Translations under genes and position numbers: made by a program
Origin: Treponema sp.
GTDB taxonomy: Bacteria; Spirochaetota; Spirochaetia; Treponematales; Treponemataceae
Assembly (NCBI GenBank): GCA_017469785.1
Contig: JAFUFU010000045.1
Span: 1-64,000 of the forward strand
Direction: 5' to 3'
Length of the DNA: 64,000 nt
The notes under the pieces: model-generated
Told to the model about the DNA's origin: nothing
Databases searched by the model: none
What the model saw: the letters and a program-made list of their open reading frames with translations, nothing else
In this document: in pieces, positions 35,356 to 43,425 of the stretch
Position numbering within the stretch: position 1 is the stretch's first letter
Layout of the letters: each line of letters begins with the position of its first letter

Positions 35356-36078
35356 TTACTCGTCAACAGTGATAACAAGGTTGTTTCGCTCAAAACTTGT
35401 GGTGTATTTATAGTCTTTCTCTTCCCGGGAGATGATTTTGATATATTTGTATTCTCCGAATTTTTTCCCTTCTGTTGTGACAGAATATGTGTCTGATGAT
35501 TTCGGTCCTTTGAGAATCGCGATGGTTCCAGCCTTGTATTCTTCGTCCTCGTCATCGTATGCTTCGATTCTGAATGAGGCTCCAATCTTGAAATTCTTGC
35601 CGGCAGCAATCTTCAAGCCGGAGAAGGAGACAGAGAACAGTGATGTATCGTATTTTTTGTTGTGAGAGTCATCGATTTCACGGTCATCATAGAACCAGAT
35701 GTGAAGGTCGTTCTTGGCTTTTCCAGAGCTGTATTTGAAGGTTTTCCCTGCTGAGGTAACAATTGCGACATAGCGGAATGAAGAGAGGGCTCGGTTGTAT
35801 TTATCGACAGGTTTTATGGTCTGTTTGTCACCGATGCCGTAGAGACGGGTTTTACCGAATTCGAGCCATTCCTTGCGGACTTCGTGCCATCCGTAAATCA
35901 CAACTTCAAAATTATTTGATGTGGAAACATTGGTAACTTCCACGTTATTCTTCATTTCTCCAGAAAGTTCTGCCGTGTCGATGACATAAGCGTTAGGGTC
36001 ATCATAACTTGGTGCTTCTGCGAAAATGCTACATGCAAGGAGAAACCCTGCAGCTAGAAATGCGGTTAATTTTTTCAT
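35356..36078 (-). CDS. Secreted beta-rich protein of unknown function
   Basis: This 240-residue protein has signal peptide MKKLTAFLAAGFLLACSIFAEA. The Cys in LLACS could be a lipobox, but the AEA cut site fits better. The mature part has two similar beta-rich halves. One holds NNFEVVIYGWHEVRKEWLEFG and FRYVAIVTSAGKTFKYS; the other holds NFKIGASFRIEAYDDEDEEY and YKYIKIISREEKDYKYT. That may be an internal duplication. It lies 24 bases after the ketosynthase gene on the same strand and so may be part of that operon. No homologue is recognised. Confidence 0.65.
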   Translation of the reverse strand: MKKLTAFLAAGFLLACSIFAEAPSYDDPNAYVIDTAELSGEMKNNVEVTNVSTSNNFEVVIYGWHEVRKEWLEFGKTRLYGIGDKQTIKPVDKYNRALSSFRYVAIVTSAGKTFKYSSGKAKNDLHIWFYDDREIDDSHNKKYDTSLFSVSFSGLKIAAGKNFKIGASFRIEAYDDEDEEYKAGTIAILKGPKSSDTYSVTTEGKKFGEYKYIKIISREEKDYKYTTSFERNNLVITVDE

Positions 36079-36102
36079 TTTTTATCCTCCGTATGAAAAA
36101 AA

Positions 36103-37338
36103 TTAATTTATTTTTTTGAAAATCAAGCTTGTATTTACTCCGCCGAAAGCGAAATTGTTGTTCATAACATATTCGGTGTCTATGTTCCGACCGTTCCCGG
36201 TGATGTAGTCCAGCGGAGCGCATTTTGGATCGACCTCTTTCAGATTCAAGTTTGGCAGGAACCAGCCTTCGTTCATCATGTTGATGGTGAGCCAGGATTC
36301 TATTGCGCCACAGGCTCCGAGCGTGTGACCGATGTAGTTCTTTACTGTTGAGACTGGAACGGCTCTTTTGAAGACTTCGTAAGTCGCCGCTGTTTCGGTG
36401 ATATCTCCCAGGGTTGTTCCTGTTCCATGGGTGTTGATATAACCGATTTTTTCTGGAGATAGGTTTGCGTCATTCAAGGCGAGTTGAAGCGCCCGGGCAA
36501 TTGTCGGCTGGTTCGGGGACGTGATGTGAGTTCCGTCTGTGGTGGTACCGAATCCTACGATTTCGGCATATATTTTTGCACCGCGTTTTTTTGCATGTTC
36601 GTATTCTTCAAGAATGAGAGTGCATGCTCCTTCTCCGATTACAAGACCATCACGGTGGATATCGTATGCGCTCGGTGTCAGTTCCGGCGTGCTGTTCTTT
36701 GTTGATGTTGAGAAAAGCGTATCGAATGTGGCCGTGGTCATTGGGCTGAATTCTTCCGCGCCTCCTGCAATCATAATGTCCTGCTTGCCGCTCTGAATGG
36801 TCTCGTAGGCATAGCCGATTGAAAGCGAGCCTGAGGTACAGGCGGTATTTGAGATGATGATCCGGCCTGTGAGATGATAGTATACTTCAAGATTTGCGGC
36901 ACAGGTCTGAGGCATCGCCTTGATATATGTGGATGAGCTGACCTTGCTTGTATCGTTGGTGACGAGCATTGCATACATATCCATGAGAGGATCGACGCTT
37001 CCGATTGAGGAGCCGTAAGCGATGCCTGTCATACCCTGAGATAGTTCTTCGCTGCCGAGCAGCCCAGCGTCTTCGAGGGCGGCGTCCGTGCAGACAAGTG
37101 CCATCTGAGAGACGCGGCCCATACCGCGGAGAGCCTTTCGGGAGTATTTGTTCCTGTCAATCTCAAAATCAATCAGCGAGGCAAGCCGTGTATTCATGAG
37201 AGGGTATCGCTCATCCCATTCCTTGACATAGTGAATGAAATTTTTTTTCGCCTTGAGGTTTGAGAGAATCGTGGTCCAATTATTTCCTAGTGCGCTTAAA
37301 ATTCCGCCGCCAGTAACGACGACCCGCCTTTTTTCCAT
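36103..37338 (-). CDS. Beta-ketoacyl-ACP synthase, aryl-polyene type (ApeR-like)
   Basis: This 411-residue FabF-fold condensing enzyme opens with RRVVVTGGGILSALGNNW. DERYPLMNTRLASLIDFE and YSRKALRGMGRVSQMAL are typical of the aryl-polyene subgroup. Active-site Cys is in TACTSGSLSIGYAYE; the two His are in NTHGTGTTLGD and VKNYIGHTLGACG. The catalytic triad is complete, so it is not a chain-length factor. It lies downstream of the ketoreductase gene by 92 bases in the order KS-DH-KR-KS. It is expected to extend conjugated polyene chains rather than saturated fatty acids. Confidence 0.9.
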   Translation of the reverse strand: MEKRRVVVTGGGILSALGNNWTTILSNLKAKKNFIHYVKEWDERYPLMNTRLASLIDFEIDRNKYSRKALRGMGRVSQMALVCTDAALEDAGLLGSEELSQGMTGIAYGSSIGSVDPLMDMYAMLVTNDTSKVSSSTYIKAMPQTCAANLEVYYHLTGRIIISNTACTSGSLSIGYAYETIQSGKQDIMIAGGAEEFSPMTTATFDTLFSTSTKNSTPELTPSAYDIHRDGLVIGEGACTLILEEYEHAKKRGAKIYAEIVGFGTTTDGTHITSPNQPTIARALQLALNDANLSPEKIGYINTHGTGTTLGDITETAATYEVFKRAVPVSTVKNYIGHTLGACGAIESWLTINMMNEGWFLPNLNLKEVDPKCAPLDYITGNGRNIDTEYVMNNNFAFGGVNTSLIFKKIN

Positions 37339-37430
37339 ATAAAATCCTTAGTTCTGAAAAAGTTTACTGAACATTTTATAGCGAAAAAGAAGAATTTTCA
37401 AATGAAAGCCATGGAAAGAACTGTCTGAAT

Positions 37431-38159
37431 TTAGACTATTCCGCCATTTACAGAAATAACCTGTCGTGTGATGTATGATGCGCCTTCACTCAGAAGATAG
37501 ACCGCAAGAGATGCCACTTCCTCCGGCTTGCCTGCGCGGGCCATGGGGATTGTCTGAAGGATCTGCTCTACGGGTGCATCCTTAATCATTTCGGTTTCGA
37601 TGAAACCTGGAGCGATGCAGTTTACGGTGATTTTTCGGCTTGCGAGTTCAACGGCCAGTGCTTTTGTTGCTCCGATGATGCCAGCCTTGCTTGCGCTGTA
37701 GTTTACCTGGCCGCGATTTCCGATGACGCCGGAAACGCTTGCAATTGTGATGATTCGCCCCCGTTTTTTCCGGCACAAAGGCATGACCAAGGGTTTCAGG
37801 ACATTATAAAAGCCGTCCAGGTTCGTATGGATGACGTCATCCCAGTTTTCATCGGAGAGCGCTGGGAAAGCGTTGTCCCTGCAGATTCCGGCATTGCACA
37901 CGATTCCCCAGAACGCGCCGTTTTCTTCGGTCCATTTTTCCAGCTTTGCCGTGCAGTCCGCGCGGTCTGAAACGTTGAATTGCAAAAGAGTGCATTTTCC
38001 CCCTGCGGCTTCAATTTCAGCCTTGAGGGACTCGGCTTTTTCCGCGCCCTTGTTGTAATGCGCAACGATTTCATATCCAGCCTGACTGGCAGCCAAAGCG
38101 ATTGCCCGTCCGATTCCGCCTGAAGCTCCGGTTACAAGCACTTTTTTTTCTGAATTCAT
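37431..38159 (-). CDS. 3-ketoacyl-ACP reductase, FabG family (ApeQ-like)
   Basis: This 242-residue short-chain dehydrogenase has the NADPH loop TGASGGIGRAIALAA at residues 10-24. VCNAGICRD is at the centre. The catalytic Ser is in TIASVSGVIG and the Tyr-x-x-x-Lys is in VNYSASKAGI. NPxFIETEM-like APGFIETEMI is the substrate loop. It reduces the beta-keto group made by the adjacent ketosynthases. It sits between the dehydratase and the second ketosynthase gene. Confidence 0.92.
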   Translation of the reverse strand: MNSEKKVLVTGASGGIGRAIALAASQAGYEIVAHYNKGAEKAESLKAEIEAAGGKCTLLQFNVSDRADCTAKLEKWTEENGAFWGIVCNAGICRDNAFPALSDENWDDVIHTNLDGFYNVLKPLVMPLCRKKRGRIITIASVSGVIGNRGQVNYSASKAGIIGATKALAVELASRKITVNCIAPGFIETEMIKDAPVEQILQTIPMARAGKPEEVASLAVYLLSEGASYITRQVISVNGGIV

Positions 38160-38217
38160 AAAGTTTCCTCCAAAGTCAATGCGGGAAATTCATAGATTTT
38201 TTTAGACTTGACCTGTC

Positions 38218-38676
38218 TCACTGGTTCTGCGCCTCGCTGCCGGCAACTGCTTCCATGACAGTGAGTTTGCCACCGCCTCTCCGCGCTCCGTTGATATATA
38301 TTTCTGCGCTCAGAGACGATACTGCATCGACGGCAGTTTCCCGCCTTGCTTTTACTTGCACTGTTTCGCCGCTTTTGATAATGTCAAAATCAAAATGCAG
38401 GTTTGACACGCTCAGTATAAATCCGATATTAGGCTCAAGCCCGTGCTCCCTGGCATACAGTCCTGACAAGGCCGCCACGGTCTGTGCGATAATCTCAAAG
38501 CAGGCATAGTTCGGAACGCCAGACACAGATTCATCAAAGAACATGAAGTCTTCGCTTATTTTTGTTTCGCTTTCAATCGTCCAGTTTTCTGGATCCGCAT
38601 CTGAAATTCTTCCGACGATGAACATTTTTCCGCGATGGGGTATCAATGATTCAAGTTCTTCGTGTTCTATCTTCAT
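38218..38676 (-). CDS. 3-hydroxyacyl-ACP dehydratase, hotdog (ApeP-like)
   Basis: This is a 152-residue single hotdog protein. LIPHRGKMFIVGRI at residues 9-22 holds the catalytic His. VSGVPNYACFEIIAQTVAALSGLYA is the long hotdog helix. GFILSVSNLHFDFDIIKSGETV is the second half. This fits the ApeP/FabZ-like dehydratases of aryl polyene clusters. The start at 38676 has AGGA upstream and avoids overlap with the previous gene; a longer frame to 38727 would overlap it by 29 bases. It removes water to leave the double bond that is kept in polyenes. Confidence 0.87.
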   Translation of the reverse strand: MKIEHEELESLIPHRGKMFIVGRISDADPENWTIESETKISEDFMFFDESVSGVPNYACFEIIAQTVAALSGLYAREHGLEPNIGFILSVSNLHFDFDIIKSGETVQVKARRETAVDAVSSLSAEIYINGARRGGGKLTVMEAVAGSEAQNQ

Positions 38677-38698
38677 TTTGAGTCCTTTTTTTCGTGAA

Positions 38699-39925
38699 TC
38701 AGGCTTTTTTGATGACAAGGCTTGCATTGCAGCCGCCGAATGCGAATGAGTTGCTCATGCAGCACTTTATTGCGCGCTTGCCAGTGATTTCATCTGCATT
38801 TTTGACTGTCACGATATTCAGTGTCGGAATCTCGTCGTCTTGAATGCCGTCCCACACATGGACAGGAAGTTTCTGCTCCTGAATCGCGTAGAAACACTCT
38901 GCAAGCTCAAGGCTTCCTGCCGCTCCCAGCGTGTGGCCGGTCATAGGCTTTGTGGAGCTGACTGCAACCTTGTAATCGCCGAACACTAAATCCACGCCTT
39001 TTCCTTCCATGCTGTCGTTGAGATGCGTTCCCGTACCGTGAAGGTTGATGTAATCAATATCGGCTGGTGACAAGCCTGCGTCTTTCAGCGCACTTTCCAT
39101 CGCCTGTTTGGCACCTGTTCCGTCCGCGAGGGGGGCTGTCATGTGGTTTGCGTCCGAGCTTTCGCCTGTTCCTGCGAGCTGGATTCCGGTTCCGTCCAAA
39201 TCATCTTTTGCGAGCACAAAAAAGCAGGCTCCTTCGCCAACATTGATACCGTTTCTGTTCTTTGAGAATGGATTCGTCATCTCATGGCTGATTGCGCCAA
39301 GCTGGTCAAAGCCGAGCAGGACCGCGTAGCCCGTCACATCAATGCCGCCGGCGATTACGGCATCGCAGATTCCCGACTGAATCAGTTCCTTTGCCTTGAT
39401 GATTGCGCTTGCGCTGGAAGAGCAGGCTGTCGAGAATGCAAGCGTGATGCCCCCGGTACCGAGCTTGCGGCGGGCATATACGGCAGGATAATCCACACCT
39501 TGGGTTTTCAGCTCATAGCCGGTAGGAAAGGCTCCCTTTGTGAAAAAATCACGGTGTCCCAGAAATGAAAGCTCGCTGCCATTGTCGCAGGTGCCAAGAC
39601 AAATCCCGATTCGCTTCGCGCCGTACTTTTCGATTGCTTTTTTGACCGTCGGTTCGATGAAGGAGAGAGAAAAATCCAGAATCTGAAGAACTCGCGCGTC
39701 AAATTTGTCCCCCGTGGGTTTGAGTTTTTCGTCACTGATTCTTCCCACATAGAAAGATTTTACGCCTTCTTCTCCCACCAGGTCGCAGTTGATTTTTTGG
39801 ATTCCTTCACGGCTCCCGGAAGTGATGTTTTTGATAAAATGAGCCGTATCGCTGCTGTCTCCAGCTCCGCAGATAAAGCCTGGATTTGAAAGAAATATAT
39901 TGAGTTGTGATTTTCCGATATTCAT
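38699..39925 (-). CDS. Beta-ketoacyl-ACP synthase, aryl-polyene type (ApeO-like)
   Basis: This 408-residue FabF-fold condensing enzyme has Cys in AFSTACSSSASAII, His in NLHGTGTHLND, and Lys and His in STKPMTGHTLGAAG, so it is catalytically complete. The N-terminus (LNIFLSNPGFICGAGDS) is the ApeO-like form rather than the FabF form. In E. coli-type clusters this type pairs with a chain-length factor; none is seen in the window. It follows the DUF3261 lipoprotein gene by 26 bases and leads the KS-DH-KR-KS block. Confidence 0.9.
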   Translation of the reverse strand: MNIGKSQLNIFLSNPGFICGAGDSSDTAHFIKNITSGSREGIQKINCDLVGEEGVKSFYVGRISDEKLKPTGDKFDARVLQILDFSLSFIEPTVKKAIEKYGAKRIGICLGTCDNGSELSFLGHRDFFTKGAFPTGYELKTQGVDYPAVYARRKLGTGGITLAFSTACSSSASAIIKAKELIQSGICDAVIAGGIDVTGYAVLLGFDQLGAISHEMTNPFSKNRNGINVGEGACFFVLAKDDLDGTGIQLAGTGESSDANHMTAPLADGTGAKQAMESALKDAGLSPADIDYINLHGTGTHLNDSMEGKGVDLVFGDYKVAVSSTKPMTGHTLGAAGSLELAECFYAIQEQKLPVHVWDGIQDDEIPTLNIVTVKNADEITGKRAIKCCMSNSFAFGGCNASLVIKKA

Positions 39926-39951
39926 GACAACATTCTACCTCAAAAATGGTC

Positions 39952-40566
39952 TTAAAGCAAAGTTAGTAAATACGAATACCCGCGCAAAAAGTTTTCGTAA
40001 TGAATGGAAAGCAGCTTTTCTCTGTTTTCGTTCTCTGTACAAGAGTAGGTTTTCGTGATTTTAGAAATTATTTTGCCTTTTTTGCTCAAGATTCGAGTTT
40101 CTGTCCTTTCATTCAGATTTTGTTCACTTGAAAGCTCAAAGTCCACATCGATTTTTTCAAGGGCTGACTTTATGGAATCAGCGTTGTACAGTGCAAACTG
40201 AAAATCAGCCACGATGTATTCTGCCTTTATTTTTTTTGGAAAAAATTCAGACTCAAAATCAAGCGTGGACCCATCGTATAAAAGACTTGCCATAGTCGCG
40301 CCGAATTCATTGAAAATCGTCACGGAAAGCTGGTTTTCATCGGAAATCACATAAAGATCGGCTTCAAGGTGCTGGCCGCCAAAATCAGCTTCCATTCGCT
40401 CCAATGTATCAATAGGGGATTCAATTTCGCTTGCAGGCAAAAGCATGTACTTTGACGTATTTGTCACATACACCGGCGAAAAACCTGATTCAAAGCGGGA
40501 ACTTGCACAGGCGACTAAAAAAAAGGGAATCAGAAGAAGGAATTTTCTCATACGGGATTTTAGCAT
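39952..40566 (-). CDS. DUF3261 lipoprotein of the aryl-polyene locus
   Basis: This 204-residue lipoprotein has a signal peptide ending in FFLVAC. The mature protein has a LolB-like beta pattern with family features: FGGQHLEADLYVISDENQLSVTIFNEFGATMASLLYDGS and KIKAEYIVADFQFALYN. DUF3261 proteins are found in aryl polyene clusters beside the exporter and ketosynthase genes, where they are thought to help place product in the outer membrane. Here it is the first gene of the KS-DH-KR-KS operon. The start at 40566 has AAGG upstream; a second start at 40551 is equally possible. Confidence 0.82.
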   Translation of the reverse strand: MLKSRMRKFLLLIPFFLVACASSRFESGFSPVYVTNTSKYMLLPASEIESPIDTLERMEADFGGQHLEADLYVISDENQLSVTIFNEFGATMASLLYDGSTLDFESEFFPKKIKAEYIVADFQFALYNADSIKSALEKIDVDFELSSEQNLNERTETRILSKKGKIISKITKTYSCTENENREKLLSIHYENFLRGYSYLLTLL

Positions 40567-40613
40567 TTTTCTGACCTTGTGGAAACAATTCTTTTTTTAT
40601 ACAATTTTTTCCC

Positions 40614-41864
40614 ATGAAACGATTTGTCATATTTTTTCTTACCGTTTTCTTTTCTTTTTCTATATTTGCTCAGGACCTTACCATCACGAAAATCAACTTT
40701 GACGGTCTTAAAAAAACACGGGACTCATACATTCAGTCGAAAGTCAGTAAATTCATAGGCCTGCCGCTTACAGATGAAAATATGCATGATTTGGAAACGG
40801 CGGTGCAGCTCGAAGGCCTTTTTGATGATATCCATATCTCCACTGAGCAGATTGGTGACACCGACGCTGAAATCAATATCTCAGTCAAGGAAAAAATCAC
40901 TTTCATTCCCCTGCCTTTTGCTATGGCTTCAAGTTCAGGATACATGGCCGGAGCGGTCGTAATGGATACAAATGCTTTTGGCCGCAAAGATAATTTTATG
41001 ATCGGCGGATTCTTTTCAAACAGCAGCATGACGGGAATGGCGTCTTTCTCAAAACCTGCTAAGCCTAACGGAGTTCCCGGATTTTCTGTTTTTGTTTCCG
41101 GGGGGAAGAGTCATCCTGAGCTTGTTGACATTGAGGAAGAGACGATTCTGAAATATAAATCTCTGGGCTTTTCCGCGTCCTTTTCGATTTTTGAAAAGCT
41201 GGGTGAGAATTTCACGATTTCAAATGGTTACAGCTACCGGTATCTTTCAACGGAGTCTGTCGAAGAGTATCCTTCGTTTCCCGAAGAAAAACTTCACATC
41301 GGAAGTGTTTCGCTCGGTTTAGGCTATTCAAGGTCTGACTGGAACGGTGTTTTCATGTCCACGAATTCGGCTTCTATCTCCGCTGAGGCTGGGCTGACCA
41401 ATTCCGAGGATGATGAATACCGTCACCCTCTGGGAGCTTCTTTTGCAATCGGCGAGCAGCACCCGGTTTTCACTCCTCGGCTCCGAATCTATCAGAAAAT
41501 TTCAGGTTATTACGGCAAGAAAAATCATATTTCTGCCTACATGAGCCAGAGCGCGGCTTCCGTAAACATTTTGCCAGGCTCTTTCGTAACAGAACGAATC
41601 ATCGGTGGGAATGCAGGCCTTGAGATTGCTGTTGCGAAATTCAGTTGGGCAATGCTTTCAATCTACGGAGACTATCAGCTGGTCTACACCAAGAAGAACA
41701 CGCTGCTTGAAGATGACGATGAATATGAATTCATGCACGGACCCAATGGCGGCGTGCGTTTCTATCTCTCAAAAATCGCCTTTCCCGCGCTTTCCATGGG
41801 GCTTGCGTATAACGTCACTAAAAATTACTGGCAGTTTGCCGCCGCTATGGGCGTGAGCTTTTAA
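40614..41864 (+). CDS. Omp85/TamA-like outer-membrane barrel protein with one POTRA
   Basis: This is a 416-residue protein with signal peptide KRFVIFFLTVFFSFSIFAQ. Residues 22-100 form one POTRA-like domain: ITKINFDGLKKTRDSYIQSKVSKFIGLPLTDENMHDLETAVQLEGLFDDI, then INISVKEKITFIPLPF. The rest (about 105-416) is a beta-barrel that ends in the aromatic residue Phe (AMGVSF). Omp85 proteins insert or secrete proteins or lipids across the outer membrane. The single POTRA makes it smaller than BamA. It is divergent, across 47 bases, from the aryl-polyene-like operon, but no direct link is proven. Confidence 0.82.
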   Translation: MKRFVIFFLTVFFSFSIFAQDLTITKINFDGLKKTRDSYIQSKVSKFIGLPLTDENMHDLETAVQLEGLFDDIHISTEQIGDTDAEINISVKEKITFIPLPFAMASSSGYMAGAVVMDTNAFGRKDNFMIGGFFSNSSMTGMASFSKPAKPNGVPGFSVFVSGGKSHPELVDIEEETILKYKSLGFSASFSIFEKLGENFTISNGYSYRYLSTESVEEYPSFPEEKLHIGSVSLGLGYSRSDWNGVFMSTNSASISAEAGLTNSEDDEYRHPLGASFAIGEQHPVFTPRLRIYQKISGYYGKKNHISAYMSQSAASVNILPGSFVTERIIGGNAGLEIAVAKFSWAMLSIYGDYQLVYTKKNTLLEDDDEYEFMHGPNGGVRFYLSKIAFPALSMGLAYNVTKNYWQFAAAMGVSF

Positions 41865-41952
41865 AAATCTTTTACGTTCAGACGCTTGATGAGATAGGAA
41901 AGCGCTTTTTCTATAATATTTTTATATAATAATATCAGATGAGTAAAAAAGC

Positions 41953-43425
41953 ATGATGATTACTATTGATTTTTCAAAGCGTGGCAAAAAGGGGCTGTGT
42001 GATTTTATCTATGAATTCATAAAGGAGGGAATTGTTTCCGGAACATTCAGTCCCAATGAAAAGCTGCCCTCTAAACGCGCTCTTGCCGACCATCTTGGCG
42101 TGAGCGTGATTACTGTGCAGAATGCTTATTCGCTTTTGTGTGTGGAAGGTTATCTTTACTCAATTGAAAAGAAAGGATTTTTCGTTACGGACATCAAAAA
42201 TGATATAATTCTAAATCCAGATGAGGACATCCAGAAAGAAAACAAGAGACATGACTTGGACAGTCAGCTTCAGAAAGACAAAAAGGAGCATACAGAAACA
42301 AAATCTTATCTCGCAGATTTTTCCAGCAATGCCACCGGATTTGAGAAATTTCCTTTTTCTCTCTGGGCAAAGACTATGCGCAGCGTGCTTGCCAGCGGAA
42401 ACAAGAATCTGCTTTTAAAGACTGACGCGAAGGGTGTTTTTGAGCTGCGGGAGGCGATTGCAAAACATCTGTATGATTTCCGGCAAATGCGGGTTTCTCC
42501 AGAGCAAATAGTTATCGGTGCTGGAACGGAGTCGCTTTACACCATGCTCATTCAGCTGCTCGGTACGCATCACCGCTATGCCGTGGAAAATCCCGGATAC
42601 AAAAAAATTGCCTCGGTTTTTTCCCTAAACGGTGCGGATTGTATTCCTGTGGAAATCGACGGAGATGGGATGAATCCTTCATCCTTGGAAGAAAACCGTG
42701 CCAGCGTCGTGCATATTTCGCCCTCACATCATTTTCCCACGGGAATCGTAATGCCGATTCGTCGAAGGAACGAAATGCTTGCATGGGCAAACGATTCTTC
42801 CAATAAATTAACTAACGGTCGTTACATCATCGAAGATGACTATGACAGCGAATTCCGATTTCAAGGCAAGCCGTTGCCGACACTGCAAAGCTTTGACCTG
42901 AATGGTCGGGTTATATACATCAATACTTTCACAAAGACTCTTGCTCCGTCTTTCCGTATCAGCTACATGGTTCTTCCTGAAACTCTGCTCCCGCGTTTTG
43001 AGGAAGTTTTTCGGGGCTTCTCCAGCACAGTTTCAGCCTTTGAGCAATTCACGCTGGCACGCTTTATTTCTGACGGGAATTTTGCACGGCATATTATCCG
43101 AATGAAAAATTACTACCGTTCGTTAAGAAATGACCTGATTTCAGCTTTCTCAAAGGCAAGGCTTTTCAATATTTTTAAAATCCGCGAAGAAGAGGCAGGG
43201 CTTCATTTTCTTCTGTCTCTTGACTCTGAAAAAACAAAGTTTTCTGCAAAAGAAATTAACGAACGGTTGTTAGTAAATAAGATAAAAATTCCTCTTTTAA
43301 AAGACTTCTATTACACCAATGTTCCAAAAGAGAAAGAAAGCATTTTCGTGGTGAATTATTCAGGCGTTCAAAAAACGGCCATAAAAAAAATCGTGGAAGT
43401 AATAGAAAAAAGTTTGGAATCTTAA
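41953..43425 (+). CDS. MocR/PdxR-type regulator (GntR HTH + aminotransferase fold)
   Basis: This is a 490-residue protein. The N-terminal GntR winged HTH covers about residues 12-78 (GIVSGTFSPNEKLPSKRALADHLGVSVITVQNAYSLLCVEGYLYS). A linker of about 40 charged residues precedes an aminotransferase class I fold (about 120-490). It has the PLP pocket IIEDDYDSEFRF and Schiff-base Lys in NTFTKTLAPSFRISYM. MocR proteins bind PLP as a sensor and control vitamin B6, GABA or other amino-acid genes. No pdx genes are nearby, so the target is unknown. Its end overlaps the opposite-strand gene by 4 bases. Confidence 0.93.
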   Translation: MMITIDFSKRGKKGLCDFIYEFIKEGIVSGTFSPNEKLPSKRALADHLGVSVITVQNAYSLLCVEGYLYSIEKKGFFVTDIKNDIILNPDEDIQKENKRHDLDSQLQKDKKEHTETKSYLADFSSNATGFEKFPFSLWAKTMRSVLASGNKNLLLKTDAKGVFELREAIAKHLYDFRQMRVSPEQIVIGAGTESLYTMLIQLLGTHHRYAVENPGYKKIASVFSLNGADCIPVEIDGDGMNPSSLEENRASVVHISPSHHFPTGIVMPIRRRNEMLAWANDSSNKLTNGRYIIEDDYDSEFRFQGKPLPTLQSFDLNGRVIYINTFTKTLAPSFRISYMVLPETLLPRFEEVFRGFSSTVSAFEQFTLARFISDGNFARHIIRMKNYYRSLRNDLISAFSKARLFNIFKIREEEAGLHFLLSLDSEKTKFSAKEINERLLVNKIKIPLLKDFYYTNVPKEKESIFVVNYSGVQKTAIKKIVEVIEKSLES

